NCBI GenBank assembly: GCA_030446685.1
Contig: JAUJMV010000017.1
Location: forward strand, 91,217-143,955
DNA length: 52,739 nt
Source of the DNA: Thermomicrobiales bacterium
Lineage (GTDB): Bacteria > Chloroflexota > Chloroflexia > Thermomicrobiales > CADCWN01
Direction of reading: 5' to 3'
The stretch's first letter is position 1. Each line of letters begins with the position of its first letter. The notes beneath the pieces are model-generated. The model ran no database searches and was not told where the DNA came from. It saw only the letters and a program-made list of their open reading frames with translations. Shown here in pieces: positions 44,324 to 52,739 of this stretch. The position numbers and the translations under genes are program-made.

Positions 44324-44935
44324 TGTCGATTGCGCCGTTCGAGGGGTTGACCAGGCGTCGGCGGGCCTGCTGCATGACCTCGCCGCGCGGTGGCGGATTC
44401 CCCGGTCGCCCGCGGGTCGAGCCTCGACGTGGCAGAGCAATGGGAGGGGCTGGTCGCGGCGTGGGTGGAGGACCCGGCGCTGCCGTTGCTCGTCAGGAAG
44501 GCGGCGCTGAAGGGGGCGGCGGTCCCGCACGCCGCCTCGGGGCGCGAACTGCTCCATGTCGACAACAGCCCGGCCAACTGGTCCCTGGCCTCCGCCCTCC
44601 TCGGTCGAAGGCCCACGCTGCACGAGGTGCGGGCCGGCTTGCGGGCGGGGGCCATCCTGATCGCGATGGTCAAGCTGAACGTGGTCGATGAGCGCAGCAC
44701 CTACCGGGGCCTGCTGCGGGCGAGTATGGACCCGCCCAACCTCAACACTCCTCGGCTGAAGGTCTGCCACGTCCTGCCGGTCGGCACGAGCGACCGCACC
44801 GCCGCCAAGATGCCGTTGGACACGCTCAAGGAAGACACGCGGCGGCTGCTCAACCCGTCCAACATGTTCGTCGTGCCGAAGGCCTACGCCGGCCTCGGCG
44901 AGGTGCCCGAGTTCATCATGGTGTTCAAGAGCTAA
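44324..44935 (+). CDS. Hypothetical protein next to the NACHT-LRR gene
   Basis: About 203 residues after two small frame corrections: MSIAPFEGL, QASAGLLHDLAARWRI, then from 44390 an intact frame DSPVARGSSLDVAEQWEGLVAAWVEDPALPLLVRKAALKG through NMFVVPKAYAGLGEVPEFIMVFKS. It is probably cytosolic and mostly helical; no motif recognised. An uncorrected frame could start at GTG 44390. It is divergent from the HTH-primase operon and lies 437 bp before the NACHT-LRR gene. It could be a cargo partner or element maintenance gene. Confidence 0.55.
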
Positions 44936-47900
44936 ATTGGAAGGCATCTTGCGTGGATGACGACGATGCATACTCTAGCGAGCGATGGCGCGACATCCGA
45001 AGTGGACCCTCCACCACCCGATAGGGGTTCTGAGTTAACTCTATAGTTTACCCTTTCAACGACCGTCCATCGGTCATCTGCAGCGCCCAGGCGCAGAACC
45101 GGCCCACGTTCCGCGCGGCTCGACGCTAGCTCCCGCCCGGCCACTCTCGTTCACTCTGTCTTTCTCGCCCATCCATACGGTCGATCGTGGCAGCGACGAG
45201 ATGATGGCAAGTGGCAAGCTGCTCATCGAGGGAAGGAAAGTCCGCCTAGAGACGCCGCGGGGCTGCACCCCACTTTCGCTATTGTTGTTTCTAAGGTATG
45301 CCTTATCTGCCTGTATCGACACCCGCCGTAACAGCGTTCACCCTTCGGTTATGGTGAATTGTGGAGGGAGAATGGAAGAAACCCTAACTGCGGCGACGAT
45401 CGCGTTAGTAGCGATGAAGAGCCTTGCTGGAGCTACAGGCTCACTTGGCCGACCAGTTGGCGAGCGAGTGAGTACTGTGTCCAACAGTTGCTCGGATCTT
45501 ACTGGAAGCCCACAGACCTCGAAAAGATTCTAAGCCGCTCACTGAATACCTCACCCGGCAGCTTACTCCCGTTGGTCGAATCTGAGTGAATTCAGAGGCC
45601 TTTCTCAGAGAACGACCGCCAGGCGGCTATCGCCAAACTGAGCGACAACCTTAATCGTAACAATCTGCTAAACCTTGTGCTTACGGAGTGTCGTCTTAAC
45701 CCGACTGCACTTGCCGAGCATCTCAACGGCCCGAGTAGCCATCGTTCAAAGGAATACTTCTCAGAGTTGGGTAACGCCTACTTTCACCATCTTGTGAATG
45801 GTACTAGCCAGGTCGTCGTTCGGCTCGCCGACCGCCTCGCCTGCTACGTCACCACCAGGGACAGGATCATCTTGAATGACTTGGAATCTATTGTTGCCGT
45901 CTGTGAACGTTTCGCCAAACAAGCCGACGCGTCTGACAAGCGTCGGCGTGAGAACGAAACCAACTACTTGATGGCTACACGAGATAACCCCAACCGCGCC
46001 GACTACTTTGGTATCCCGCGACGCCTCGGATGAGGAAACCTATAGTTCCTTACCGCTCCATATCGCTTATATCTCACTGCGCGCTACAGCCCTCGTTCAG
46101 CCCAATCGATCGGTACCGCTGGCATCGATGCACACTGACACCGCCTCACAGTCACCGGAAGGGACACAGGTCTTTGATGTACTGGGGGACCTCCGCGAGG
46201 GAACTCTAGAGGACTTTCTTTCTAGCCAGCCCCTGCCTGTGATTCAGGGCGAGGCAGGTCTTCTGGGCAAGACGACCCTCCTGCGCTGGCTTGCAAGCAG
46301 GATCGCATCAGCACATTTTGGGGATAGCTCGGCACTCCCACCTGCGCTGACGTTTCTGCATGACTACATCCCGTTTTATATTCCTTTGCGGGAACACGCT
46401 TGCTCGCGTTCCCGGCGTTCGCTGAGTTCCCCATCGGGGCAGCGCCCTATGCGGTACTGTCTTCGATGCCGACTGGGTCACTGACCAAATGAGTGCTGGT
46501 CGCGCCGTGTCCTCATTGATGCCGTCGATGAACTCCCGCCCCAGAGTCGCAGCGCGCTCCTCGCAAGGTTACGTGATCTTGTCCGTGCCTACCCAGAGGC
46601 TCGTTACATCATCACCGCCCGTCCTACTGCTCTTGACGGCACTATTTGGCCTGAGTGGGGCCGGTACCTACAATCCACGCATTTCTTCCTCCGTGAGCGT
46701 CACGGAACTCACCCAAAGCCAGCGCGACTCTTTGATCGATCATTGGCACGCGCTGCTGCCGCCGAATATTATCGGCGGCAGCAGTGGCCAGATGCCACGC
46801 TCTCGATACAATCGCACAAACTGCGCAACCTCCTCCGCGAACCCGCACGTCTGCCCTGCGCCGCCTGGCTAATCCTTACTATGCGCCATGCTCTGCTACT
46901 TGCACCTGCAATCTGGCGATGATTTGCCCGAAGAGCGTGTACCGGCTATACGAAACGTGCGTGACCCTCTTGCTCAGTGGTCGCGATCCTCCGTCGGCAG
47001 CTTTGGCGTCCACTCTCTCCCGCTTAACGAAGATCAACGCCTACGCCTTCTCGCCGACCCGCCTGGTGGGCAGTTGGACGCGGCATTCAGGAGGGCCTGC
47101 TACCTACTGACAACGCAGACCTAACCCTGGCCATCCGAATCGCGCGGATGGCGAATCTCGCAATCGATCGCGAGGCGCTAGAGGTTCAAGCCGTGTCAGG
47201 TTCAGGACTCAACAGATCCACTTCTCCACCGGCTGCTTACAGAAACACCTGTCCTGCGAGACTTTTGTCGCCCAAGCGCAATCGGCTGATTTTTCCGTTC
47301 CGCTCATCTTGTTAACGATTGCGCGAGAATCGCGTCGTTTCTTTCGTGGAGAGGAGTAATCTCCTTCGTGAGCCAGCCACCAAGCTTGCCTTTGCTCACC
47401 GTACGCTCCACGAGCTTCGCCGCTGTCGAGGCCGTAGAGGCGGAGCTTACTCCAACCCTAGTCTCCTTGGCGGTTCATGAACAGTGGCGTGAACTGATCA
47501 TACTAGCGGTCGGCCGTGCCCCGCGTGCGCAGGCGGAGGCATTTGTCCCGTCGCTGATAAGCCAAGGCCTGGGTTTAGAGATGAACAGCGCCATCACACC
47601 TTTCTCAGTCAGTCGCCTGTCTGGAAACCGCACGCGATATCGATCAGTCAGGTATCCTGGCGGCTGCTCGTACCTTCCTTCCTCCTCAGTCCGAAGCTGA
47701 GGCCACGGCGACCGTCAAGGGCGGCGATCCAATCGTCCCTCTCCTCGCTCCCACCTCGACTCTCTCGATAACTGGTGCTATCCACTCGATACGGGCTCTC
47801 CAACGTTTCGATAGTCCGGAAGCATTGCGTCAACTCGCCGCTTACGGTGCCAACCCGCTGCATATATGGTCCAAACGTAAGCACAGTAGTTGTGCGTTCC

Positions 47901-47989
47901 TTTTTGCTTGGGGCTACTTGAGTCTGCCGACGCACATCGCTATGCCCAGGAAGTCCTGAAAGTCTTGTAAGGCTCGACCTTCGCCGGAG

Positions 47990-48510
47990 CCGATGAGCGA
48001 CTTGGAACCGCTCAACGTGCTGACCGACCTTGCCAGGCTTGACCTTAGTCAAACTCAAGTGCGAAAGACCTAGCCGCACTCGCCAAACTGACCAAACTCG
48101 CCAGTCTCGATCTCAGCGAGACTCATGAGTAACCTGGAGCCACTAGCCGGGCTGACCGGTTCAGCCGGTCTCGATCTCATGGGTATTCAGGTGAGCGATT
48201 TGGAACCGCTCAACAAGCTAACTGGCCTCGCCCGGCTCGACCAGCAGTACCAGAGTGAGGGATCTGACCGCGCTCACCAGCTGACTGGCCTCACCAGCCT
48301 CAACCTCAGTGGAACGCGCGTGAGGGATCTTTTTCCACTCGCTGGGCTAACCGGCCTCACTACCCTCGACCTCAGCGGGACCCAGGTGATGGATCTGACC
48401 ACGCTCGGCAAGCTGGCTAACCTGAAGACGCTTAATCTGAGTAGAACACATGCTAGGGATTTTGCACCCATTGCTCGGCTTAACAGGCCAGACCATTGAT
48501 CTCAGTCAGA
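47990..48510 (+). repeat. Leucine-rich repeats of the NACHT-LRR protein
   Basis: About six to seven ~66-bp units encode LEPLAGLTGSAGLDLMGIQVSD, LEPLNKLTGLARLD, LTGLTSLNLSGTRVRD, LFPLAGLTGLTTLDLSGTQVMD, LTTLGKLANLKTLNLSRTHARD and TGQTIDLSQT. The 22-residue pattern LxxLxxLxxLDLSxTxVxD is the internalin-like LRR type. At least two indels lie within this block. Confidence 0.85.
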
Positions 48511-48511
48511 C

Positions 48512-49864
48512 TAGTACACGACAGCGGAAATCCATAGAGGGTTGTGGTAGGGTGGGGGCGGTTGCGCGACGCTGCTGGCGTGGCGGTGTCGGTTCGCCCC
48601 AGGAGGTCCGATGCCCCCCGGCCCCGCTCCAATCCCCTCGTGGTCTTCCCCGCGCAGCAGGCGGTGTTGACCGCCCTGCTGCGGCGGTCGTCGTGTCCGC
48701 AAGCCCTGGCCCTGCGCGCCCGGATCGTCCTCGCCGCCGCGACGGGCCAGCGCACCGAGCCGCTGGCGCGGCAGGTTGGCTGCACGCCGCACACGGCCCG
48801 CGTGGGCGGGGCCGCTGGGCCGCCGCCGAGGCGACCCTGGCCGCCGCTGACGGCGACCGCCCGGCCCTGGAGCGGGCCGTCGCCACGGTGCTCTACGATC
48901 GCGTCGCGCGCGGGCGCGCCCGCGACGTTCACCGCCGAGCAGATCGTCCACCTCGTCAACCTCGCCTGCCGCCCGCCGGAGCAGACCGGCCGCCGCCTGG
49001 ACGCCGCGCGAACTGGCGGACGAGGCGGTCAAGCAGGGCATCGTGGACACGGTCTCTCCCCGCACGGTGGGGCGCTTCTTAAATGGAGGCCGATCTCCAG
49101 CCCCATCGCAGCCGCTACTGGCTCACCGCCAAGGCCAAGCAGGCTGCCCCTGCCACGGTCGCGGCGCAGGTCGCGGCGGTCTGCGCCATCTACGCCCATG
49201 CGCCCCTGCTGGACGCGCTGGGCCGCCACGTCGTCAGCACCGACGAGATGACCGGCATCCAGGCGCTCGAGTGCAGCCCTGACCGCCGATGCGCCCCGGT
49301 GTCCCCGAGCGCCGGAACAGCGAGTACATCCGCCACGGCACCCTCAGCCTGATCGCCAACCTCAACGTCGCCACCGGCCAGATCCTCGCCCTCGCTCGGC
49401 CTGGACCTGCACCGAGGCCGATCAGCGCCTACATCGCCCGCACCGTCGACACCGACCCGGACGCCGCCTGGCCTTCCTGGCCGATAACCTCAACACCCAC
49501 CAGTCCGAGGCGCTGCGCGCCGCCAGGCCGGCGGCATGTACCGCCGCCGACCTCGGCGTCAAGGGGCGCGCCGGCGTCCTGCGGTCCCAGGCCAGCTGCG
49601 CGGCGTTCCTGGGGTGACCCGGCCCACCGCATCCACTTCGTCTACACCCCCAAGCACACCTCCTGGCTCAACCAGATTGTCCTGGTTCAGCATCCTCGCC
49701 CGCCGCGTCCTCAGGCGCGGCAACTTCGCCTCCACCGAGGTGTACAGGCGAGCGCATCCTGGCCCCTCATCGCCCACAACCAGACGGCTCAGCTCCGTTC
49801 CGCTGGACCTACTCCGCGCACCTATGCCTCTAACCCGCTATCTCTTCCTGCCCACCCCGTACTA
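48512..49864 (+). mobile_element. IS630-type insertion sequence inside the LRR gene's 3' end
   Basis: Both ends carry CTAGTAC with the TA target dinucleotide at 48512-48513 and 49863-49864. Behind it are imperfect inverted repeats: GGAAATCCATAGAGGGTT on the left and GGAAGAGATAGCGGGTT read inward from the right. Removing the element restores the host frame ...DLSQT-RREIAMEMLQ-stop. The length (~1.35 kb) and TA duplication fit the IS630/Tc1 family. Confidence 0.8.
48640..49862 (+). pseudogene. IS630-type transposase, many frameshifts
   Basis: A DDE transposase read as ordered pieces: LVVFPAQQAVLTALLRRSSCPQALALRARIVLAAA (N-terminal HTH region), SPRTVGRFL, SRYWLTAKAKQAAPATVAAQVAAVCAIYAHAP, HVVSTDEMTGIQALE (first catalytic Asp), NSEYIRHGTLSLIANLNVATGQIL, LADNLNTHQSEAL-like (DN motif), HRIHFVYTPKHTSWLNQI (before the final Glu region) and ILARRVLRRGNFASTE. 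At least six frame changes. It is not related closely to the IS630 remnant at 19.2 kb. Confidence 0.75.
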
Positions 49865-49896
49865 GGCGGGAGATAGCCATGGAGATGCTCCAGTGA

Positions 49897-50174
49897 CTCC
49901 CCAGCCGCGACAATCCGCCGGTAAGCATTGGAGCCAGGAAAATGCGCTATTGTGAGCCACTATTGTACTTCATAGTTCGATGCGGCGGACGGCGCAGTTG
50001 CCGTCCCGCTGCTGAGCCGTGCCTACCATCTGGTCGTCGGTGAAGACAGGTTCAGTACCTGGCGAAGCTGAAAGCAACCTTATCAGGCCCATTGGCCTAA
50101 TCGGCGACCACCCTCTCGTCCCGCTACAACGGCAGACGAAAGACGAGCGGGGCGGGTCCCATCTGCACAGTCCT
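49897..50174. other. Right end of the element, no recognisable gene
   Basis: About 280 bp between the rejoined end of the NACHT-LRR gene and the right junction. I see no gene or clear promoter. The last ~15 bases form the outer arm of the attachment inverted repeat. Confidence 0.5.
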
Positions 50175-50195
50175 CGTCACCGGTTGCCCGTCGGT
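50155..50195. other. Right attachment junction of the integrative element
   Basis: The element ends ATCTGCACAGTCCT, then the core CGT (50175-50177), then the DUF2851 5' part (CACCGGTTGCCCGTCGG on this strand). The arm is the inverted partner of the left arm with one mismatch in 15. The pairing supports precise site-specific integration. Confidence 0.85.
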
Positions 50196-50279
50196 CGTCC
50201 GCAACGCGTCCGGGCACAGCCACTGCGCGTTCCACGCGCGGCCGCACGCCGTTTTCGCCCGCCCCCGTTCTCCGCTCAT
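50178..50279 (-). pseudogene. DUF2851 gene, 5' part (split by the integrative element)
   Basis: Encodes MSGERGRAKTACGRAWNAQWLCPDALRTTDGQPV on the minus strand, which fits the start of DUF2851 proteins (WN-x-QWL...LRTTDGQPVTVVYRGRW). It ends at the 3-bp core and continues 12.7 kb away. The ATG at 50279 is the likely start, though a longer start at 50327 is open and there is no clear ribosome site. In the element-containing state it reads on into element sequence as TRTVQMGPAPL and stops at 50124. Confidence 0.8.
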
Positions 50280-50342
50280 GGCGCGATTGTGCCAGGAAGT
50301 CGAGCGGCGCGGCAAGAGAGTGTTCACCGGGATGAGCGGCGC

Positions 50343-50964
50343 TCAGTCGGCGTCGAGCGGCGCGCTCACCGCGACTGCGAACCTGCAGCAGCGCCGGAGG
50401 TGGCCGTGGCGCCGCGGGCGAAGACGCGCCGATGAGCGGCCATCCGCCAGGCGGCACGGTGATCGTCTCGTCCGGCGGGTTGACGATCCAGTATTCGGGA
50501 ATGCGCGCCGCGCGTAGTCGCGACGCTTTATCGTCAGGTCGCGCGCGCTGTTGTCCGGGCTCACCACTTCCAAGACCAGATCGGCGCCGGTCTGCACGGT
50601 TTTGGCGGCGCGGATCGCCGGCATCGCGGATTAGCAGTGATCGGGCTCTACGGTATTTGCGCCGTGATGCGGATCCACAGGGGCGCGACGAGTGTCTTTG
50701 CCGCCGGCCGGCCGGAGGGCGCGCTACGAACAACTCGTAAGGAGAAACAGCAGGATCGACTGGTGCTTCGTCGGTCAGCATCGGCAGCACCTCGACGTGT
50801 CGTCGGTGAGCTGACGAGCGGCGGTTGGTCCGATCGGTCAGCCAGAGGTAATCGCCCTCGCCCCACTCTCCCTGGCGCGGCAGCAGTTCGAGCACCAGGT
50901 CATCGACCTGCTCCTGCGTCGTGCTGTCCACCACGGTCATGCTGTTTGCCGTAGATAGAGCCAT
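50343..50964 (-). CDS. Uma2-family PD-(D/E)xK nuclease, frameshifted
   Basis: A ~207-residue Uma2-type protein (restriction-endonuclease-like fold, role unknown). It starts MALSTANSMTVVDSTTQEQVDDLVLELLPRQGEWGEGDYLWLTDRTNR at ATG 50964, then VEVLPMLTDEAP, YELFVA, KYREPDLL-like pieces and RDAGDPRRQNR, followed by GADLVLEVVSPDNSARDLTIKRRDYA (the nuclease core motif) and IPEYWIVNPPDETITV, ending AVSAPLDAD. The pieces occupy three frames, so about four to five indels are present. Uma2 proteins are abundant in Chloroflexota and Cyanobacteria. It is outside the element, upstream of the DUF2851 5' part. Confidence 0.8.
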
Positions 50965-51198
50965 TGTCCGCTCCGTCGCGATCGGGCCTCGGTGACATTG
51001 GCCCCCAGTATAGCACCGCGACTTGCCGACGCCGCGGGGCGGGGTACGCGCGGGCGCGCACCCCGCCCACCCGGTTGTCCCGCGTTCGTTGCAGCAAGTC
51101 CACGCCGGCAGGCGGGAATAGTTCACTTTGTTGACGCATTGAGTCTAGTATCGGGCGCGACTGGTGGTACGCCCGGCCGCTAGTGGAGGAGGCCGACC

Positions 51199-51780
51199 AT
51201 GAGCCAGGTCCTCGACGAAGTACTGGCCGCCAACGAGGCGTACGCCGCGACCTTCGGCGACAAGGCCACCCTGCCGATGCCCCCCGGACGACGGTTCGCG
51301 GTCCTGACCTGCATGGACGCCCGCCTCGACCCGGCCAAGTTCGCCGGGCTGGCCGAGGGGGACGCCCACGTCATCCGCAACGCCGGCGGCCGGGCCAGCG
51401 ACGACGCGATCCGCTCGCTGGTGATCTCCTACAAGCTGCTCGGCACCCGCGAGTGGTTCGTCATCCACCACACCGACTGTGGCATGGAGACCTTCACCAA
51501 CGAGATCATGGGCGACCTGCTGGCGCGGAGCCTCAAGACGGCCTCTGTTGACGAGACCGGCTGGCACGACAGCGGCGCGGGGCCGGGCTCGACCGAGGGG
51601 CGGTACATTAACTTCCTGACGATCGGCGACCTCCCCGGCAGCGTCGTCGAGGATGTGCGCCGCATCCGCGAGCACCCGCTGGTGCCGCGCGACATCCCGA
51701 TCTACGGCTACATCTACGACGTGCGCAGCGGCCGCCTGGCCGAAGTCCCGGAGGCGACGCCCGTTGGGGCGGCGTCGTAA
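51199..51780 (+). CDS. Beta-class carbonic anhydrase
   Basis: A 193-residue zinc enzyme interconverting CO2 and bicarbonate in the cytosol. Zinc ligands are Cys38 in TCMDARLD, His91 and Cys94 in HHTDCGM; Asp40 and Arg42 form the usual dyad. [21 protein letters not shown] segment is typical of the single-domain beta type found in actinobacteria and Chloroflexota. GGAGGAGG precedes ATG 51199 by about 7 nt. It lies 51 bp upstream of the ATP-grasp gene and may be co-transcribed with it. Clean, unbroken reading frame. Confidence 0.92.
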   Translation: MSQVLDEVLAANEAYAATFGDKATLPMPPGRRFAVLTCMDARLDPAKFAGLAEGDAHVIRNAGGRASDDAIRSLVISYKLLGTREWFVIHHTDCGMETFTNEIMGDLLARSLKTASVDETGWHDSGAGPGSTEGRYINFLTIGDLPGSVVEDVRRIREHPLVPRDIPIYGYIYDVRSGRLAEVPEATPVGAAS

Positions 51781-51831
51781 CGGGCGCCGCCCCCGCAGCG
51801 ATGGGCGGGGCCGGCGCCAAGGAGCGAGCGA

Positions 51832-52739
51832 ATGAGCGAGACAGAGCCGATCGGCATCCTCTACGAGCACCCCGAGTGGTTCGCGCCGCTCTTCGCCGAA
51901 CTCGACCGGCGCGGCGTCCCCTACGCGCGCATCCCGGCGCACGAGCACCACTTCGACCCGGACGCGCGCACGGCGCCCTACAGCCTGGTCGTCAACCGCG
52001 TCAGCCCCTCGTCCTACCTGCGGGGCCACACCGCCGCGATCTTCCACGCCCGGCAGTACCTGGCCCACCTCGAAGCGATCGGCGTACCGACCGTCAACGG
52101 CGGCCGCGCCTACGCGCTGGAACTCTCGAAGGCCCGCCAGTTGTCACTCCTGGCGCGGCTGGGCCTCCCGCACCCGCGCAGCCGGGTCGTCAACAGCGCC
52201 GCGCGAATCCCGGCCGCCGCGGCGGGGCTCGACTACCCGCTGATCGTCAAGCCGAACATCGGCGGCAGCGGCGCGCTGATGCGCCGCTTCGACGCGCCCG
52301 ACGAACTCCGCGCGGCGGTCGACGCCGGCGAACTGGACGGCGTCTTCGGCCTCGACTTCACCGCGATCGTGCAGGAGTACCACCCGCCGAAGGGCGGCGC
52401 GATCGTCCGGGTCGAGGCGCTGGACGACCGCTTCCTCTACGCGATCCGCATCCACAACAACGCCGGCCAGGAGTTCAACCTCTGCCCCGCCGACATCTGC
52501 CAGATCCCGGAGACCCCCGCAGCCGCGGGCGACCCCCCCGCGAAGAAGGCCCTCCAGATCGAGGTCGCCGACCCGCCGGCCTGGATCGTCGAGGCGGTCC
52601 TGCACACCTTCCGCGAGGGCGGCTACGACCTCGGCGGCGCGGAGTACCTGGAGAGCGAGCGCGACGGCCAGCTCTACCTCTACGACCTGAACGCCCTCTC
52701 CAACTTCGTCACCGACGCGCCCGCCCTGGTCGGCTTCGA
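51832..52739 (+). CDS. ATP-grasp protein (RimK/glutathione-synthase-like), 3' truncated by the window
   Basis: At least 302 residues of an ATP-grasp ligase. It begins MSETEPIGILYEHPEWFAPLFAELDRRGVPY at ATG 51832 with AAGGAG 7 nt upstream, and the frame is open to the window end. The N-terminal pre-ATP-grasp domain is followed by a fold with AYALELSKARQLSLLARLGLPHPRS, LDYPLIVKPNIGGSGALMRRF (ATP-binding Lys and Gly loop), FTAIVQEYHPPKGGAIVRVEAL and GGAEYLESERDGQLYLYDLNALSNF (metal-binding Glu/Asn). The substrate is unknown; related enzymes add amino acids to peptides or lipids. It lacks the frameshifts of the other ATP-grasp gene at 8.3-9.6 kb, and the two differ in sequence. Confidence 0.85.
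   Translation, partial: MSETEPIGILYEHPEWFAPLFAELDRRGVPYARIPAHEHHFDPDARTAPYSLVVNRVSPSSYLRGHTAAIFHARQYLAHLEAIGVPTVNGGRAYALELSKARQLSLLARLGLPHPRSRVVNSAARIPAAAAGLDYPLIVKPNIGGSGALMRRFDAPDELRAAVDAGELDGVFGLDFTAIVQEYHPPKGGAIVRVEALDDRFLYAIRIHNNAGQEFNLCPADICQIPETPAAAGDPPAKKALQIEVADPPAWIVEAVLHTFREGGYDLGGAEYLESERDGQLYLYDLNALSNFVTDAPALVGF

Larger units (their letters stand above)
45372..49896 (+). pseudogene. NACHT-LRR STAND protein (bacterial NLR-like), frame-broken and split by an IS
   Basis: A large STAND NTPase of bacterial NLR type. It starts MEETLTAATIALVAMKSLAGATG at ATG 45372 (GGAGGGAG upstream), an effector-like helical N-terminus, then LTECRLNPTALAEHLNGPSSHRSKEYFSELGNAYFHHLV. The NACHT core has the P-loop VIQGEAGLLGKTTLLRWLA (~46240), the Walker B VLIDAVDELPPQSRSALLARL (~46510) and RYIITARPTALDG. 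A winged-helix-like part follows (QSQRDSLIDHWHALL, LYETCVTLLLS). The C-terminus has 22-residue leucine-rich repeats (47.99-48.51 kb). The IS630 element splits off the last ~10 codons (to TGA 49894-49896). Many frame changes are needed, so it is decayed or badly sequenced. The region is AT-richer than the rest. The family senses phage proteins and kills or arrests the cell. Confidence 0.75.
37487..50177. mobile_element. 12.7-kb serine-recombinase integrative element inserted in a DUF2851 gene
   Basis: The borders are defined by the split DUF2851 gene: its 3' part stops at 37489 and its 5' part stops at 50178, sharing a core CGT. The element ends, when joined, form CCCATCTGTACAGTC, a 9-nt centre, and GACTGTGCAGATGGG. 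This is a 15-bp inverted repeat with one mismatch, as expected for a serine-integrase attP. Contents in order: large serine recombinase, small HTH protein, small coiled-coil and zinc-type proteins, P4-type primase-helicase, MerR-like HTH protein, a hypothetical protein, and a NACHT-LRR protein, with an IS630-type element at its end. No capsid, portal or conjugation genes are seen, so it is satellite- or mobilisable-element-like. Confidence 0.85.

Overview
The window is high-GC bacterial chromosome. Low-complexity Thr/Pro linkers in exported proteins, a DUF2851 gene, an IS1-like element and the overall gene set suggest a Chloroflexota (Thermomicrobia-like) organism. This is inferred from protein style only; no rRNA or tRNA gene was recognised to fix the taxonomy.

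Layout. (1) 0-9.6 kb is core chromosome: the citrate synthase C-terminus, a dual-specificity-type phosphatase, a lipoprotein, a PH-like/DUF1648 membrane protein, a parvulin-type foldase, the rpsF-ssb-rpsR operon, a DedA protein and an ATP-grasp enzyme. Several of these carry single-base frameshifts that look like assembly errors. (2) 9.6-11.2 kb is mostly gene-free and holds a 27-bp direct repeat. (3) 11.2-13.2 kb is an L,D-transpeptidase. Its last 80 bp recur at 24.7 kb, bracketing an 11.6-kb accessory island. The island holds an IS1-like element with target duplication, two FemAB-like transferases, a MurJ-type flippase, an IS630 remnant, a GNAT protein, an acyl carrier protein, an exosortase-associated-type acyl-CoA ligase and a PLP decarboxylase. 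Together these look like a cell-envelope modification pathway. (4) 25.2-36.2 kb is chromosome: an MFS exporter, a copper/redox locus with a CopC-CopD-cytochrome c-PD40 fusion, a HIT-Nudix fusion, an SGNH hydrolase and a transporter-like protein.

(5) The most striking region is 37.49-50.18 kb, a 12.7-kb integrative element inserted into a DUF2851 gene. The two gene halves lie at 36.24-37.49 kb and 50.18-50.28 kb and rejoin in frame at a 3-bp core. The element ends form a near-perfect inverted repeat typical of a serine-integrase attP. The element carries a large serine recombinase, a small helix-turn-helix (HTH) protein, several small ORFs, a P4-type primase-helicase, a second HTH regulator and, as AT-richer cargo, a NACHT-leucine-rich-repeat STAND protein that resembles bacterial NLR anti-phage proteins. 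An IS630-type element has cut off the last codons of the NACHT-LRR gene.

(6) 50.3-52.7 kb returns to chromosome: a Uma2-type nuclease, a beta-carbonic anhydrase and a partial ATP-grasp enzyme.

Frameshifts cluster in 6.7-9.6 kb and 37.4-50.9 kb, while 15-36 kb has long clean genes. Many broken ORFs may therefore be sequence artefacts rather than true pseudogenes.
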